Notes: generated from the letters alone by a model not told the origin. Numbered from the stretch's first letter, positions 21,866 through 32,075 are shown. The stretch is DNA of 36,084 nt from Zygnema cylindricum (GCA_037447655.1 JBBHKE010001856.1:345315-381398), one strand, 5' to 3'. Program-made: numbers and translations.

Positions 21866-22740
21866 ACACTAATAGCGATGGGTGGTGTACACCATTTATC
21901 GCTATTAGAGTAAAAAAATTAATAGCGTGGAGTCTATATTAGTGTTATTAACTCTAATTCAGTAAAAAAAAACTATTAGAGTGGGGTTTATACAAGTGTT
22001 ATTGATTCTGATTCAGTTCCGAGTGACGTGGTTGATTCCCAACCGTTTCAGGAATTAGTTTTAAGAAAAAAACAGTTAAGTGTCATCGATACTATATTAG
22101 ATGAAATTAAGTGGCACTAATACAAATAAACTGAATTGACACTAATAATGAGACACGGTTTAGTAGATTGCCCATCGCTAATTCAAGTTAATCACGCTAA
22201 TTTGAGTGAGCGTTTTTTTGACCCAAAATCACAAATTAGTGTTAATAATACTATTTCAGTAAGTGGGTCAGAATGTGATTCATAGCAAAACGTAATTTAG
22301 TGTGGATAATTATAATAAAGTGTTTAACGCCAATTATTCACTAACTCTAATTACGATACACGATGAAGTACACCGCCCGTCGTTACTAGAGTGGGTGAAT
22401 TATTCCCATTATCAATTTTTTGAGGACTAACTACAATAAATAAAGTTTTGAAACATGGTTTATTTTGGGCCCCTTATTTAAAGTAGTGTTATTAACACTA
22501 ATTTATAATTTCAGGTCAAAACAACATTACCTGGAATTAGAGTGCACACCCCCCAACGCTATTAGAGGTAGTAGAGTGGATTATTAGTGTTAACACTTTA
22601 TTAAAATTAACCACACTATATTATGCTTAGCCACTGGCACACTATGGGCCCGTCAACAAAACATTTGTGACTTGGGGGAAAAAAAAAGGATACTTGAAAT
22701 AGAGTGGTTCACTCTAATGATGGGGGGTAATGAGTGACAT
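21866..22740. mobile_element. Cluster of TA/CACC-type MITE-like elements
   Basis: Several termini of the TACACC-x-CTATTAGAG type and the family 3 interior recur in both orientations (near 21890, 22180-22370, 22373-22545, 22550-22735). They share blocks such as CACTATATTATGCTTAGCCAC and GACCCAAAATCACAAATTAG. This is probably serial insertion into the same place within the intron of the unrecognised minus-strand gene. Individual boundaries are not resolved. Confidence 0.5.
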
Positions 22741-23039
22741 AGACATTTAAAAAAAATAAAAAAATAATAATAATAATAATAATGAGAAATTTGAGAAATC
22801 AAAAATTGACATGAGAAATGTGATGGCCAACTTCATTAGAGAATGAGGTTAAAAAAAAATAAAAAAATGGAAGCAGCCAATTGATTGACTTTTTTTTTTT
22901 TTTGTTTTTATTACGACATTAAAAATTTAATATAGACGTTGAAAATTCACAAATGTGCTTTGTCCAAAAAAGGGGGATAGTAGTAGGGTTCCCTCACAAA
23001 AAAGGCCTCTTAAAAAAAAAAAAACATCAGAACAACAAA

Positions 23040-23145
23040 ACCTAAACCCTAAACTTTAAACCCTAAACCTCGAACCCTAAAAACGAAACCCTAAGCCCTA
23101 AGCCTAAAACCCTAAACCATAAACCTCGAACCCTAAAAACTAAAT
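23040..23145. repeat. Interstitial CCCTAAA-like repeat
   Basis: Imperfect units CCTAAACCCTAAAC, AACCTCGAACCCTAAAAAC and AAGCCCTAAGCCTAAAACCC. Similar to plant-type telomere repeat (CCCTAAA) but degenerate and internal. Confidence 0.7.
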
Positions 23146-23267
23146 TCCACACATCTTTCCGCAAAAAAAAAAAATGATGTCGCATTATCACGTTCCGTAC
23201 CGTGAGACAAACGTCCTTCAAGTTTTCCAGCAATGCTAGGTCTTGGTTCGAAGGAAAACACACTTAC

Positions 23268-23421
23268 TTTTAAGGCTAGGGTTTGTTCCAACTGATATCG
23301 CCGATACTGAGAGTGCCGATACAGAAAGTGCCGGGTGACAACAACAACTGTACGGAAAATTTTGAATCCGTTTCCGTACGACTGATCGAACGACTCCGAA
23401 GGGAAGGAGTACAGCCTTCAT
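23268..23421 (-). CDS. Candidate first exon, possible organelle transit peptide
   Basis: An ATG at 23419-23421 (minus) opens a frame MKAVLLPFGVVRSVVRKRIQ followed by a Ser/Ala/Val-rich, acid-poor stretch, ending at a strong GTAAGT donor in phase 1. The composition suits a mitochondrial or plastid targeting peptide. The phase suits the terminal exon near 20980-21172, although intermediate exons may exist. Upstream on the same strand is a purine-rich leader (plus-strand C/T tract at ~23430-23510). Another minus frame is also open here, so this is inference from the start codon and donor only. Confidence 0.3.
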
Positions 23422-23559
23422 ATTGTACTTGTTTCTTCCTCCCTTACCCTAGCCGGTCTCCCTCTCTCTCCTCCCCTCTCTCTCCACTTCCTCCCTTTCT
23501 TTCCACCTTTCAAAGTTTCAACCGTGACGACGACGTTGAAATTTGAACCGTGCGATTTT

Positions 23560-24620
23560 TTTTTAAAAGCGAAAATTTTAAACCATAGTTGTTCACGGCG
23601 TTTAGTGCGAACGATTTAATCGCGACGAATTATACGTAACAAACGCATTGAACCTTTTGAAAATATCGTAAAAATCGTTAATGAATTTTCGTTCGTACTA
23701 TTTCGTACATGTAAACAAAAATAAATTTCAAGGTCCTATTTGGCGGGCGGCGGAGACCTTCGAGGAGGATTTTGCCCGGGCGATGTAAATCCCTCCCAGT
23801 TATTGATAAGGACAGAAAATTATCGCGCGAAGCGCGGAGAAATTTTTTTTAAGAGTCTCCTCGCGGATTAGGTCAGATGGACATGAAAAAAAATAAAAAA
23901 ACAAAGTGTTCATACTCAAAGCGTTCTCATATAGAGCATTCGCCACAAATAACGTCACGCGCGTCGTATGAGAACATGTAAATCGCGTTCGCGACTCAAA
24001 ATATCTCCATATTATAATCAGCGTTCACACTTTAAGCACTATCATTCAATCCGTCGAACAATTGAGTCGCGCGTCACGTGAGAACACTTGTACCTTTACC
24101 ATTAAAAACAAAAAAAAAAAATTAGCCGCGCGTTACGTGAGAACACTTCACGTATGACATTAAAAACAACAAAAAAAAAGTACAGTCATATTGTCGTCGT
24201 TTGGCTCCGCAGGCGATTTTTTTTTTAGTACGCTACGTGAAATGCGGATCATACGCGGAGAGTATAAAAATATCTTACGGTCATTATTGGAGTAGTATTT
24301 TGAAAAGAGGAGAAGGTATTTCGAAAGCGGAGAAGTATATTTAAATTTTTGAAGTACAAGACAAATCCGCGTGTACAATTTACTTACTCGGTTACTCCAA
24401 AATGTGACGTTATTTATCGATTTTCGTGCGGTCGAAATTAAAAATCCGTACTTTTCAATGTAGATTAACTCTCCTCGCGGATGTCCGTACGTGGTAATGT
24501 TGAATTCCGTACTCTTCAATGTAGATTACCTCCCCGCGCGAATTCCGTACGCTCCGTACTCTCTAATGTACATTAACCTTCCGCGCGAATTTCGTACGCT
24601 CAAATGTGAACTAACTTTTT
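23560..24620. repeat. CpG-rich intergenic region with two tandem arrays
   Basis: Unusually rich in CG dinucleotides (CGCGCG, TACG). One array has units with CGCGCGTCACGTGAGAACAC and CATTAAAAACAAAAAA (about 23950-24178). Another has units with CCGTACTCTTCAATGTAGAT and CCCGCGCGAATT (24445-24605). It lies between the candidate start of a minus gene and the plus-strand recombinase, so it may be regulatory or repeat-derived. Confidence 0.6.
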
Positions 24621-24754
24621 TTCAGTATGTATCGCAAATGATTACGTTTCAAATTGTATTGTTTTTAAACGTAAGTAAATATTTGTCGTACTACGTTAAT
24701 TCATTTATTACGTACGTTTTAACCATAGGTTTTGAATTCCGTTTTAACGTATCT

Positions 24755-24906
24755 AGTGTTAAAACCTACAGCTAAATTTTACGGCTTATTTTTAAATCCT
24801 ACAGCTTAACCTTAAATCCTACAGCCTAACCCTAAATCCTACAGCCTAACTTTAAATCCCGCAGCCTAACCCTAAATCCTGCAGCCTAACCTTAAATCCT
24901 ACAGTT
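24755..24906. repeat. ~21-bp TAAATCCTACAGCCTAACC array
   Basis: Six to seven units immediately upstream of the recombinase open frame, followed by a T-rich stretch. Confidence 0.85.
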
Positions 24907-25108
24907 TTGTATTTCTATTTTTGTATTATTTTTCTTGTTTTTATTTCATCTTTTTTTATTCCTTTACTTGTTTTCTTTAAACTCTTTGCTTTTAAATTAA
25001 ACTTTTTAAATATTTTTCTTATTGTTTTTGTTTTATTATGTTTATTTCTTTTTCTTCTTCATAAAAATTTTCTTTTCAATGTTTTCTTGGCGTAAAGGAA
25101 TTTTCTAA

Positions 25109-26973
25109 ATTTTACCTAGTATTGTATTAGGGCTTACATTTGGAAACTGTCAAAAAATTGTTCATTTAGAAGATGACGATAACAATGAAGGAATAAATAA
25201 CCCCCCACAATATACTGAATCAGATAGAGCACGAATCATCAAAGATACATTAAAAAAACGTAATCCAAACACAGAATCAACTTATCGAGTTGGTTTAAAT
25301 CGGTATGCAAATTTTTGGGAGGCACAAGGACACCCCAATGTAGCTATTACACCTGATGGGGTTATAAGACTATTAGAGAACAACGAAGATAAAAGTTATA
25401 CCACACTCATACAATGGATGAAAGGTCTCCAAGACTCATATAAAACGCAATTAGCCATAAAAGGAGGGGGTGGTGAAAGCCTTAGAGACAACAATATTAT
25501 CCAAAAACTTTTACAAGAATCTAAAAAAAATACATCAAATTTAAAAAAAAATAACCATGAAGACCGTCATGAAGGCATACGAGAAGCCTATTCTCTCGAA
25601 GATTACAAAGGTTTTTCAACATTTTGGTTGGAGTTGGCGGAAAGAAAGCACAAAGAAAAAAAATTGGGGATGGAACCATACACCAGCATTCAAGTGAGGT
25701 ATGTATTGATAAAAATATGAAATCTTGTATTCCATGTTTTTGATTTATGTTGTTTTTTACTTTACAATTTTTTTTATTTGGTGTGTTATGCGCACTTTTT
25801 ATTTTTTTGAGAAGAGTAATACATTTTTTTAAAAGCTTCCATTATATTTGTAACATTGTCATTTGTTACGTTTGTGTTATTTTGTTTATTATTTTTGTGA
25901 TGCATTTTTTGGTTTTTTGAATAAATATGTTTTTTCGTCAAAGAAAGCTTTCACTATTTTTGTAACATTGTCATTTTTTGTCTCTTCGATCGTTTGTTTT
26001 TGTTTTTTGTAGGAGTCAATTTATCATGAACCATGCGTGTCTCAGTCGTGGCGATGATTCCCGAAATGCTCAGTTAGCGGATGTTTTTTCATATGATCTT
26101 CCTTATCTTGGGCCGGACAAGGGTTATGTTTTGGCGATGGTTACAAGAAATGGGAAAACTAATACAGTAAGTAATCTTTAAAAACTGGAGCTTTAACGAA
26201 ATTGTGTATTTTTTTTATATTTCGTACATAACGCTAAAACAAATTTTACTAATTTTTTAGGGTTTCTTTTATGGTATTTTTTATCCGCAGAATGGTCGTG
26301 CAGAATTTATTGGATGCATGCGCCACTTGGACTTTCTTATTTGTCCGGTAGGTGCTGTGGCCCAACGGTTTTTTTGGAGGTGGGAATTAGCTACAAATAA
26401 AAACGCAGTTCCCAAATTTACGACGAAACAAACTTGGTATGGGGAACCCTTCACGGAAGGGAGAGTTTTAGCGAAAGATGAAGAAGGAAAAGAAACACCG
26501 TTCATGCAGCCTCTCTGCTATAATACACAGTTTCAGTACATAAAAAAAACATTCAAAACCAAAAATATTTCCTTATCACATAAAACCCATGCTGAACGTT
26601 GTCAAGGAGCGACAATGTTGGCAACAGGAGGGTGCGTTTTTGTAAACTTATCATTTCATTTGATTTTTTCATGCATTTATTTTAAATAATCAAGTTTTGT
26701 TATGTATGTTTTAATTTTCCAAATTTGATTTTTCTTTATGGTAAATATTTCAGTGCTGATCGAGAAGCCATCAAAGTGATGGGACGTTGGACGTCCGACC
26801 ATTTTTCGTATTCGTATGTCACGGATTTGCCGACGGACATTCTACTTCAAGCTTCCGGCCACGAAAACAACACCAGGAAATATTTTCTACCCCGTTCCAA
26901 AGTGAAACCCCCCACTACTCTTTGTGCTCTGTTTTGGTTGTGGGTCGAAACGGCATATGCTAAGCTGCCACCG
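25109..26973 (+). CDS. Crypton/Ndc10-type tyrosine recombinase, four exons
   Basis: Plus-strand exons <25109-25698, 26013-26166, 26291-26631 and 26754-26973, all phases agreeing, with introns of 314, 124 and 122 bp. Exon A holds an N-terminal DNA-binding-like region (TYRVGLNRYANFWEAQGHP). Exon B carries the first catalytic-arginine box (NHACLSRGDDSRNAQLADVF). B to C gives GKTNTNGRAEFIGCMRHLDF and PVGAVAQRFFWRWEL, the signature block of Ndc10 domain 2/Crypton proteins. C to D gives the H-x-x-R box (THAERCQGATMLATGG) and GRW, then SYVTDLP with the likely nucleophilic tyrosine, and KYFLPRSKVKPP. These enzymes cut and rejoin DNA through a phosphotyrosine. The R, H-x-x-R and Y positions all appear present. 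No in-frame ATG precedes 25418, and a stop lies at 25106-25108, so a 5' exon or a start at 25418 is needed. Exon D ends at a GTATGT donor in phase 0, so the protein continues. Confidence 0.88.
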
Positions 26974-27116
26974 GTATGTTTAAAACAACTCTCACCATTT
27001 ATATCATTAAACTTTGTGTTAAGTAATATTTTCTGTTTTATGTTCGTCACATTTCCTTTATGTTATTCCATTTTTTGTTATATATATATATTGGTTTTTG
27101 TTCTATATTTTGACTT

Positions 27117-27340
27117 CCCCCTCCCCCTCTCTGTGTCAATGCCTATGTGTCTCTCTCTCTTTCTCTGTCTCTTTAGCTCTCTGTCTCACTCTGTCGCCGT
27201 CTCTCTGTCTATCTGTGTCTCTGTTCCTCTCTCTCATCTATCCCTCTCTCTCTCTCTCTCTTGGTCTCTCTGCCTATGTCTGTGTTTCTCTCTCTCTCTC
27301 TCTCTCCCACCGTCTCGCAGTCCCTCTTCTGTCTTTTTCT
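27117..27340. repeat. C/T-rich (CTCT)n intronic tract
   Basis: Pyrimidine microsatellite between the last recombinase exon and the EMC7 exon; it may serve as a polypyrimidine region. Ser/Leu ORFs across it are spurious. Confidence 0.9.
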
Positions 27341-27560
27341 CCCTCCCTTTCTCCCGTCCTTCCTACCTCTCGTCCATCCCATCCATTTCTTTATCCCAAG
27401 TTCTCTTCCACCCAGAAAATCTCCAAAGTCTCTCCCTCTCAAAAACTATTTGTGCAAGAAAATTGCTAAGTCAGGTACAGAAAAATTGCGATTCACTCTG
27501 TTCTTTCATCGACTGTTACAGCTCTTCAATTGCTGATGTGGCATGTTTTATTCGCTGCAG

Positions 27561-28793
27561 AAACGTGAACCATTTTCAGTGTTGTCACTTTTGAAGAGTC
27601 CAATGGGCATGATGCTCGGCTTCATGTTGGTAGTAATGGTAATCCTCCCACGTCTCATGGACGGTATAGGTATGTTCTCTCTCTCTCGCGTTCTCTCTCT
27701 CTCTCTCCCTCTCCCTCTCCCTCTCCCTCTCCCTCTAGTTCTCCCTCTCCGTCTCCTGTTCCTCCTCCCTCTCCTTCTCCCTCTCCTTCTCCCTCTCCTT
27801 CTCCCTCTCCTTCTCCCTCTCCTTCTCCCTCTCCTCTCTTTCTCCGTCTTCCTCTCCCTCTTTCTCTCCCTTCCTCTCCCCACTCCCTCCCCTTCCTGCT
27901 CCCCTTCTCCGCCCTCCCCTTGGTCCTCCCGTTCCCTTCTCCTTTTCTCTCTCCTTCTCCCTTCTCTCTCTTTTTTCCCTCTTCCCCGTGTACTTTTCCT
28001 GTGTCTCTTGCTACTGTTTCTCTCCCATGTAACTTGCTACAACTTTCTTTTTATATTATCGTGAAAACCAATAATGTCAGGAATAATAATAATTATAATA
28101 TAATACAATATGATAATAATGTTATCGTGAATGACAACCAAAATTATGGCAGAAATTGCTGTCTTAATGGTAGTTGAAATTTCTGTAAATTCGCCAAATA
28201 TTTGTAAAATATCTGTCACTATTGGTGTGTTGATTCTATATATCTTTCGGTGTATTGATTCTAAATATTCATCGGTATATAGAATTGTAAGTATCTATCG
28301 GTATATCGATTCTTAATAGCTATTGGTGTATTGATTCTAAATATCTTTGTGTATTTGTTCGAATATCAAACGGTGTATTCATTAAAATATTCATCGGTGT
28401 ATTCTTTCTAAATATATCTGTGTATTCATCTAAATATCTAATTCAGTTTAAAAATCTATCGGTGTATTCATTCTTAATTTCTACCGGTTTATTCATTCTA
28501 AGTACCTTTTTGTGTATTCATTCTAAATACCTGTCGATGTGTTCGTTTCAAATATCGGTTGATGTTTCGATCAGAAATATATATCTCTGTTTTCATCATA
28601 AATATCTGTCAGTCTATTCATTACAAATATCATCGGTGTATTTAATTACATGATTTTTTTTTTTTTTAATTCTTTCTTTTTTCTTTTTTATTGTGAAAAA
28701 ACAGACCCAGAAGAAATGAAAAAGATGCAGGAAGAGATGAAGAACCAACCGGCTCCCTCATTGGCCGGTCTTTTGGGAGGTGGAGGAAAGTAA
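27561..28793 (+). CDS. EMC7, ER membrane protein complex subunit 7, C-terminal exons
   Basis: Two plus-strand exons. Exon 27561-27669 (CTGCAG acceptor, GTATGT donor, phase 1 end) encodes KREPFSVLSLLKSPMGMMLG followed by a hydrophobic membrane span and LPRLMDG. Exon 28705-28793 (ACAG acceptor) encodes DPEEMKKMQEEMKNQPAPSL and a Gly-rich end before TAA. This is the EMC7 tail: the YFEKREPFS-like motif, the membrane span with LP, and the DPE-x-x-KxM acidic/basic segment. EMC inserts membrane proteins into the ER, and EMC7 has a lumenal beta-sandwich upstream of this tail. That lumenal domain is not recognisable in the window. Directly 5' lies the Crypton recombinase, whose last visible exon ends in the phase this exon needs. 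The intron 27670-28704 holds C/T repeats and a degenerate ~31-bp tandem array. Confidence 0.78.
27674..28010. repeat. (CTCCCT)n intronic tract
   Basis: CTCCCTCTCCTT units inside the last EMC7 intron, starting right after the donor. Pro/Leu ORFs are spurious. Confidence 0.9.
28220..28655. repeat. Degenerate ~31-bp ATCGGTGTATTCATTCTAAAT array
   Basis: More than ten diverged units ending shortly before the acceptor of the last EMC7 exon. Confidence 0.7.
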
Positions 28794-29129
28794 ATAGAGG
28801 AGGTCAATTTAGCCAAAGGTTCCTACAAACGGCTCCATCCATTTTTTCTACTTCACAACAATTCTTTATGCTTATGGAAAGCGAAACGTAATAATGGCAA
28901 GATTGACGGTGTGGGAAGTCAGTGGAAAATGACAATATTTTTTCATGTACAGTAATAGGAAAATTTGTGAATGCTATATTATTTGAGATTCTCGATGATT
29001 TGTATGGTTGAGATGGATGGTGGTTATTAATGGAATTGGGGAAGTTTTTGGCGAAAAACTTTAATCATAGTTTTTTTAGTCATAATAATAGACTGTGGAT
29101 ACACCTAAAAAGTTAAAATATTTATGCAT

Positions 29130-29270
29130 ACTCTCGTATACTATATGTATACTTTACGTTTACTTTACATATACTTTACGTATACTTCACATATACTTTA
29201 CGTATTTACATATAATTTACGTGTACTTTACTTACACTTCACGCATACTTCACGTAAATTTTACATATGG
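29130..29270. repeat. TACTTTACGTATACTTCACA array
   Basis: About a dozen imperfect ~12-bp units downstream of EMC7. From here to 30240 I see only the tentative exon at 29329-29442, a pyrimidine tract (29788-29870) and one isolated GTAAGT donor at ~29959. Confidence 0.75.
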
Positions 29271-29328
29271 TGAGGATAATTTCTGTCTATTAGATTCGGG
29301 TATTCTGTTAATTATTACAATTTGACAG

Positions 29329-29442
29329 CAATCATACAATAGTACACAGGAATTTATTGAAAACCGCCTTGGTAAAGCATATGAGTCCATGACAACAAAA
29401 AAGGGCGGCAATGACAAAACTGATGAACTACAAACCATTTGA
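29329..29442 (+). CDS. Possible terminal exon (tentative)
   Basis: Following a GACAG acceptor, a 37-codon frame reads IENRLGKAYESMTTKKGGND and ends ELQTI-TGA. Composition is protein-like, but there is no recognised family. The upstream sequence is a TACTTTACGTA repeat and no convincing partner exon is visible. This could be chance in AT-rich DNA. Confidence 0.18.
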   Translation, partial: QSYNSTQEFIENRLGKAYESMTTKKGGNDKTDELQTI

Positions 29443-30245
29443 GAGCATGGAAACAACAGAGGGAAATGAAAGTGAAATACACACGTTAAAGCAAAGAAAC
29501 TAAAAGAAAGAGAAACACGTTGAAAGAAACTAATGAAGAAAATAAGAATACTGATGCGAAAAGGAACAACTACCACAAAAATGACAATGTGTTGAAAAGG
29601 AACAACTAACAGAAAAATGGCAAAACACAAACCTATCCTAAACAAAACTAAATAACTCTTTAAAAGGGTGCACAACACCATAAATCACCTAAGCCATTGA
29701 TGCCATTGGTCGTCGTTAGTCCACCTTTAGAAAGGAAAGACAATGTCCAAAACACAGTGGATGATGGGAGTAAGAACAACAGTAACTTTTCCTTTTCCTT
29801 TCTTTTCGCTTCCTTTCTTCTCTTTTCCTTTTTATTCTTTTCCTTTTTCTTGTTTCCTCTCCTTCTCCTTTTGCAAAAAAAGATGGACGAGCCTCAAGGC
29901 AATAAGACAACAACTTCCCATACTCGTGCCACAGGGTCCTAAGAGATGGGGAGAAGTGGTAAGTGCCTAAATGAAATGCGTCGTCGAGAGAGAGTCTCAA
30001 AGAGCTCAAAGACATGAACTAAAAGAGGACAAAAGCGTGGGAATTGTCGAATGAGGTGCTCGAATGACCTTGTGTTCATTTCTTTCTCCTTGTATCAAAA
30101 TATAATTAGTGGACTTTGTTTTAGTGCTATTGTTCTTGTTTAGGAACGATTGACGTGGTGTATTAAGACCGGTTAATTAATTAATGTTATGAGCATGAAA
30201 AAAATGACTACCAACGCTATTTTTATGGTACTGTACTGTACAGTA

Positions 30246-30861
30246 CACCGCGAATCGTAATTAGAGTAATGAAAAAATTAGAGTAAAAAAACAAAAAAAA
30301 ACAATTAGAGTAATGAACTCTAATTTATGTGATAGAACTTTTTCACAGAGGAAGTTTACTCTAATTTATTTAAGTTCTCTATATTGGGTTATGTCGGCGA
30401 TAATTATCCGCGCTGAAATTATGAACACTAAATTACGTAGATGTACAAAATCTGTCAGTCCGTATAGTTTTGACGTCATTATGACGTCAAAACTATTTGT
30501 CGCGATGAATGTCAGTTAATGTTCACACTGACGACGATGCTGTCGACGGACGAGAGTTATGCGAACGACTTTTTTTCGATGTGATTTGTTTTTTGTTTAG
30601 TGTGATTTCACGTGCGAACGCGATTCTATTAAATCATTATTTGTACCTTTTTACTTATAAAAGTACAATTCTGCACGGTCGGACGTCGTCCGTACTCCAC
30701 ACTATTTAAAACGAACCTATATTAGAATTTTTTACGCTAATTAAACCTTACCTTAAATAGAATAATGAAAAAATTAGAATCATTTACTCTATTTAAGGTG
30801 ATAGAGTCGAAATTTAGGGCGGCCGAATTAGCGTTATTTACTCTAATTACGATTCGCGGTG
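30246..30861. mobile_element. MITE family 2 (616 bp, TA target)
   Basis: Between TA dinucleotides, with termini CACCGCGAATCGTAATTAG and the exact complement at the right end. The interior includes a palindrome around TTTTGACGTCATTATGACGT and a CpG-rich block, and shares segments (CTGCACGGTCGGAC, TCCGTACTCCACACTA) with 31308-31868. No transposase is visible. Confidence 0.8.
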
Positions 30862-30884
30862 TAGTGTCCAAAAATATACCGGCA

Positions 30885-31065
30885 CCCGTAGCGCAGAGAT
30901 CGCAAACGGTCAACCGAAACCGTGACCGACCGTTAACCAACCTCCCGCGCCGGATCCGGAACGGATTCGGTTGCCAAATTTTGAGGGCCGGGCGGTTGCG
31001 GTCGGTTGATTCACCAAAAAAAAAAAACGGTTGGTTACGGTCAGTCAACCAAAAAACCAAAAAAA
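30885..31065. repeat. Left arm of a diverged inverted-repeat pair
   Basis: CpG/GC-rich segment with GGAACGGATTCGGTTGCCAAATTTTGAGGGCCGG-type content. It matches in inverted orientation 31953-32075 (GGGGGCCGGCCGGATTCGG; GGAACGGATTCGGGTGCCAA). The arms enclose about 0.9 kb including MITE 31308-31868. Confidence 0.6.
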
Positions 31066-31150
31066 ATGAAAATTCTATACTGTCCATACGATCCAACATT
31101 GTTGTACTTTGTACTCTTTGGTATCATGGAAGTACGTTACATCATGATTA

Positions 31151-31302
31151 GCGTCGCAAATCTGACACGGTACTGTAGTAACACTATTCATTTCGCAAAT
31201 CTTAGGGAACTCGACAAAGCGTCGCAAATATGACACGGTAGTACACTATTCATTTCGCAAATCTTAGGGAACGCGACAAAGCGTCGCAAATCTGACACGG
31301 TA
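31151..31302. repeat. ~65-bp tandem repeat, 2.4 units
   Basis: Units begin GCGTCGCAAATCTGACACGG and include CATTTCGCAAATCTTAGGGA. The array stops at the TA of MITE 31308-31868, which seems to have inserted into it. Confidence 0.85.
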
Positions 31303-31307
31303 AAATA

Positions 31308-31868
31308 CACCGCCAATCGCTATTAGCGTAGAAGTTTCTTTAGCATACATGAAAAATTACCGTGGTTTACGCTAATTAAGAATTTGAAAATTTTGAAAAA
31401 AAACATACATTCAAATTGTTTAATAATTCTAATTTGGGTCTTTGAAAAAAATAAATGTCGGTCGCAAACATGCTTACACTAATATAGCTATTCGTACAAA
31501 AACTGACAAATCGTACACAAATCGTACGTTCACACAGTCGAAACGTGGTTGCTGGACAAATATGTGCGAACGTGATATTTGACAACCCGATTAGACCCCC
31601 TTTTTAGAGCGCACATTCTCATGCGTCCGCGACTGCTAAAACTCATTAATTATACTTTTTCACTTGAAAAGGAACAGTTCTGTACGGTCTGACACTGTCC
31701 GTACACCACACTAATTAACTGATGGCGTACTTCCATTTTGTACGGTACTAAAAAATTAACCCTAAATAGAGTAAAGAAAAAAATAGAATGAACTACGCTA
31801 ATGGAGAATAAAATAAAAAAAAAGCGGGACGGAATTAGCGTACACAACGCTAATAGTGATTGGCGGTG
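31308..31868. mobile_element. MITE family 2, second copy (561 bp)
   Basis: Between TA dinucleotides (31306-31307 and 31869-31870), with termini CACCGCCAATCGCTATTAGC and near-complement CTAATAGTGATTGGCGGTG. It shares interior blocks with 30246-30861 but is clearly diverged. No transposase is visible. Confidence 0.78.
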
Positions 31869-31952
31869 TAGTGGAACGTATCTACAACACCTTCATTTTT
31901 TTTTCGTTTTTTGCTTACTTGGCTGTACCTGAATCTGTTTTTTTTTTAATTT

Positions 31953-32075
31953 TATCACCCGGCCGAATCCGGCCGGCCCCCAAAATTTGGCACCCGAATC
32001 CGTTCCGTATCCGACATGGGCGGGTGGGTACCGGTCAGGTACGGATTCGAGTACCCGATTGCGACCTCTGGCTTA
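31953..32075. repeat. Right arm of a diverged inverted-repeat pair
   Basis: Reverse-complement counterpart of part of 30885-31065. Shared core: CCAAAATTTGGCACCCGAAT and CCGTTCCGTATCCG. It is followed at 32094-32150 by a 26-bp direct duplication (CCGATACTCTACAAGTCTAT plus CGTGTT). Confidence 0.6.

Noticed and set aside
26725-27594. 289-residue plus-strand ORF
   Set aside because: Only 26754-26973 is a real exon. The rest reads through a GTATGT donor into intron and C/T microsatellite.
27543-28064. 173-residue Leu/Pro-rich ORF
   Set aside because: It contains the EMC7 exon 27561-27669 but then runs through the donor into (CTCCCT)n.
29250-29681. 143-residue hydrophobic minus-strand ORF
   Set aside because: T-rich complement of A-rich DNA giving Phe/Val/Leu; no start context, splice signals or family motif.
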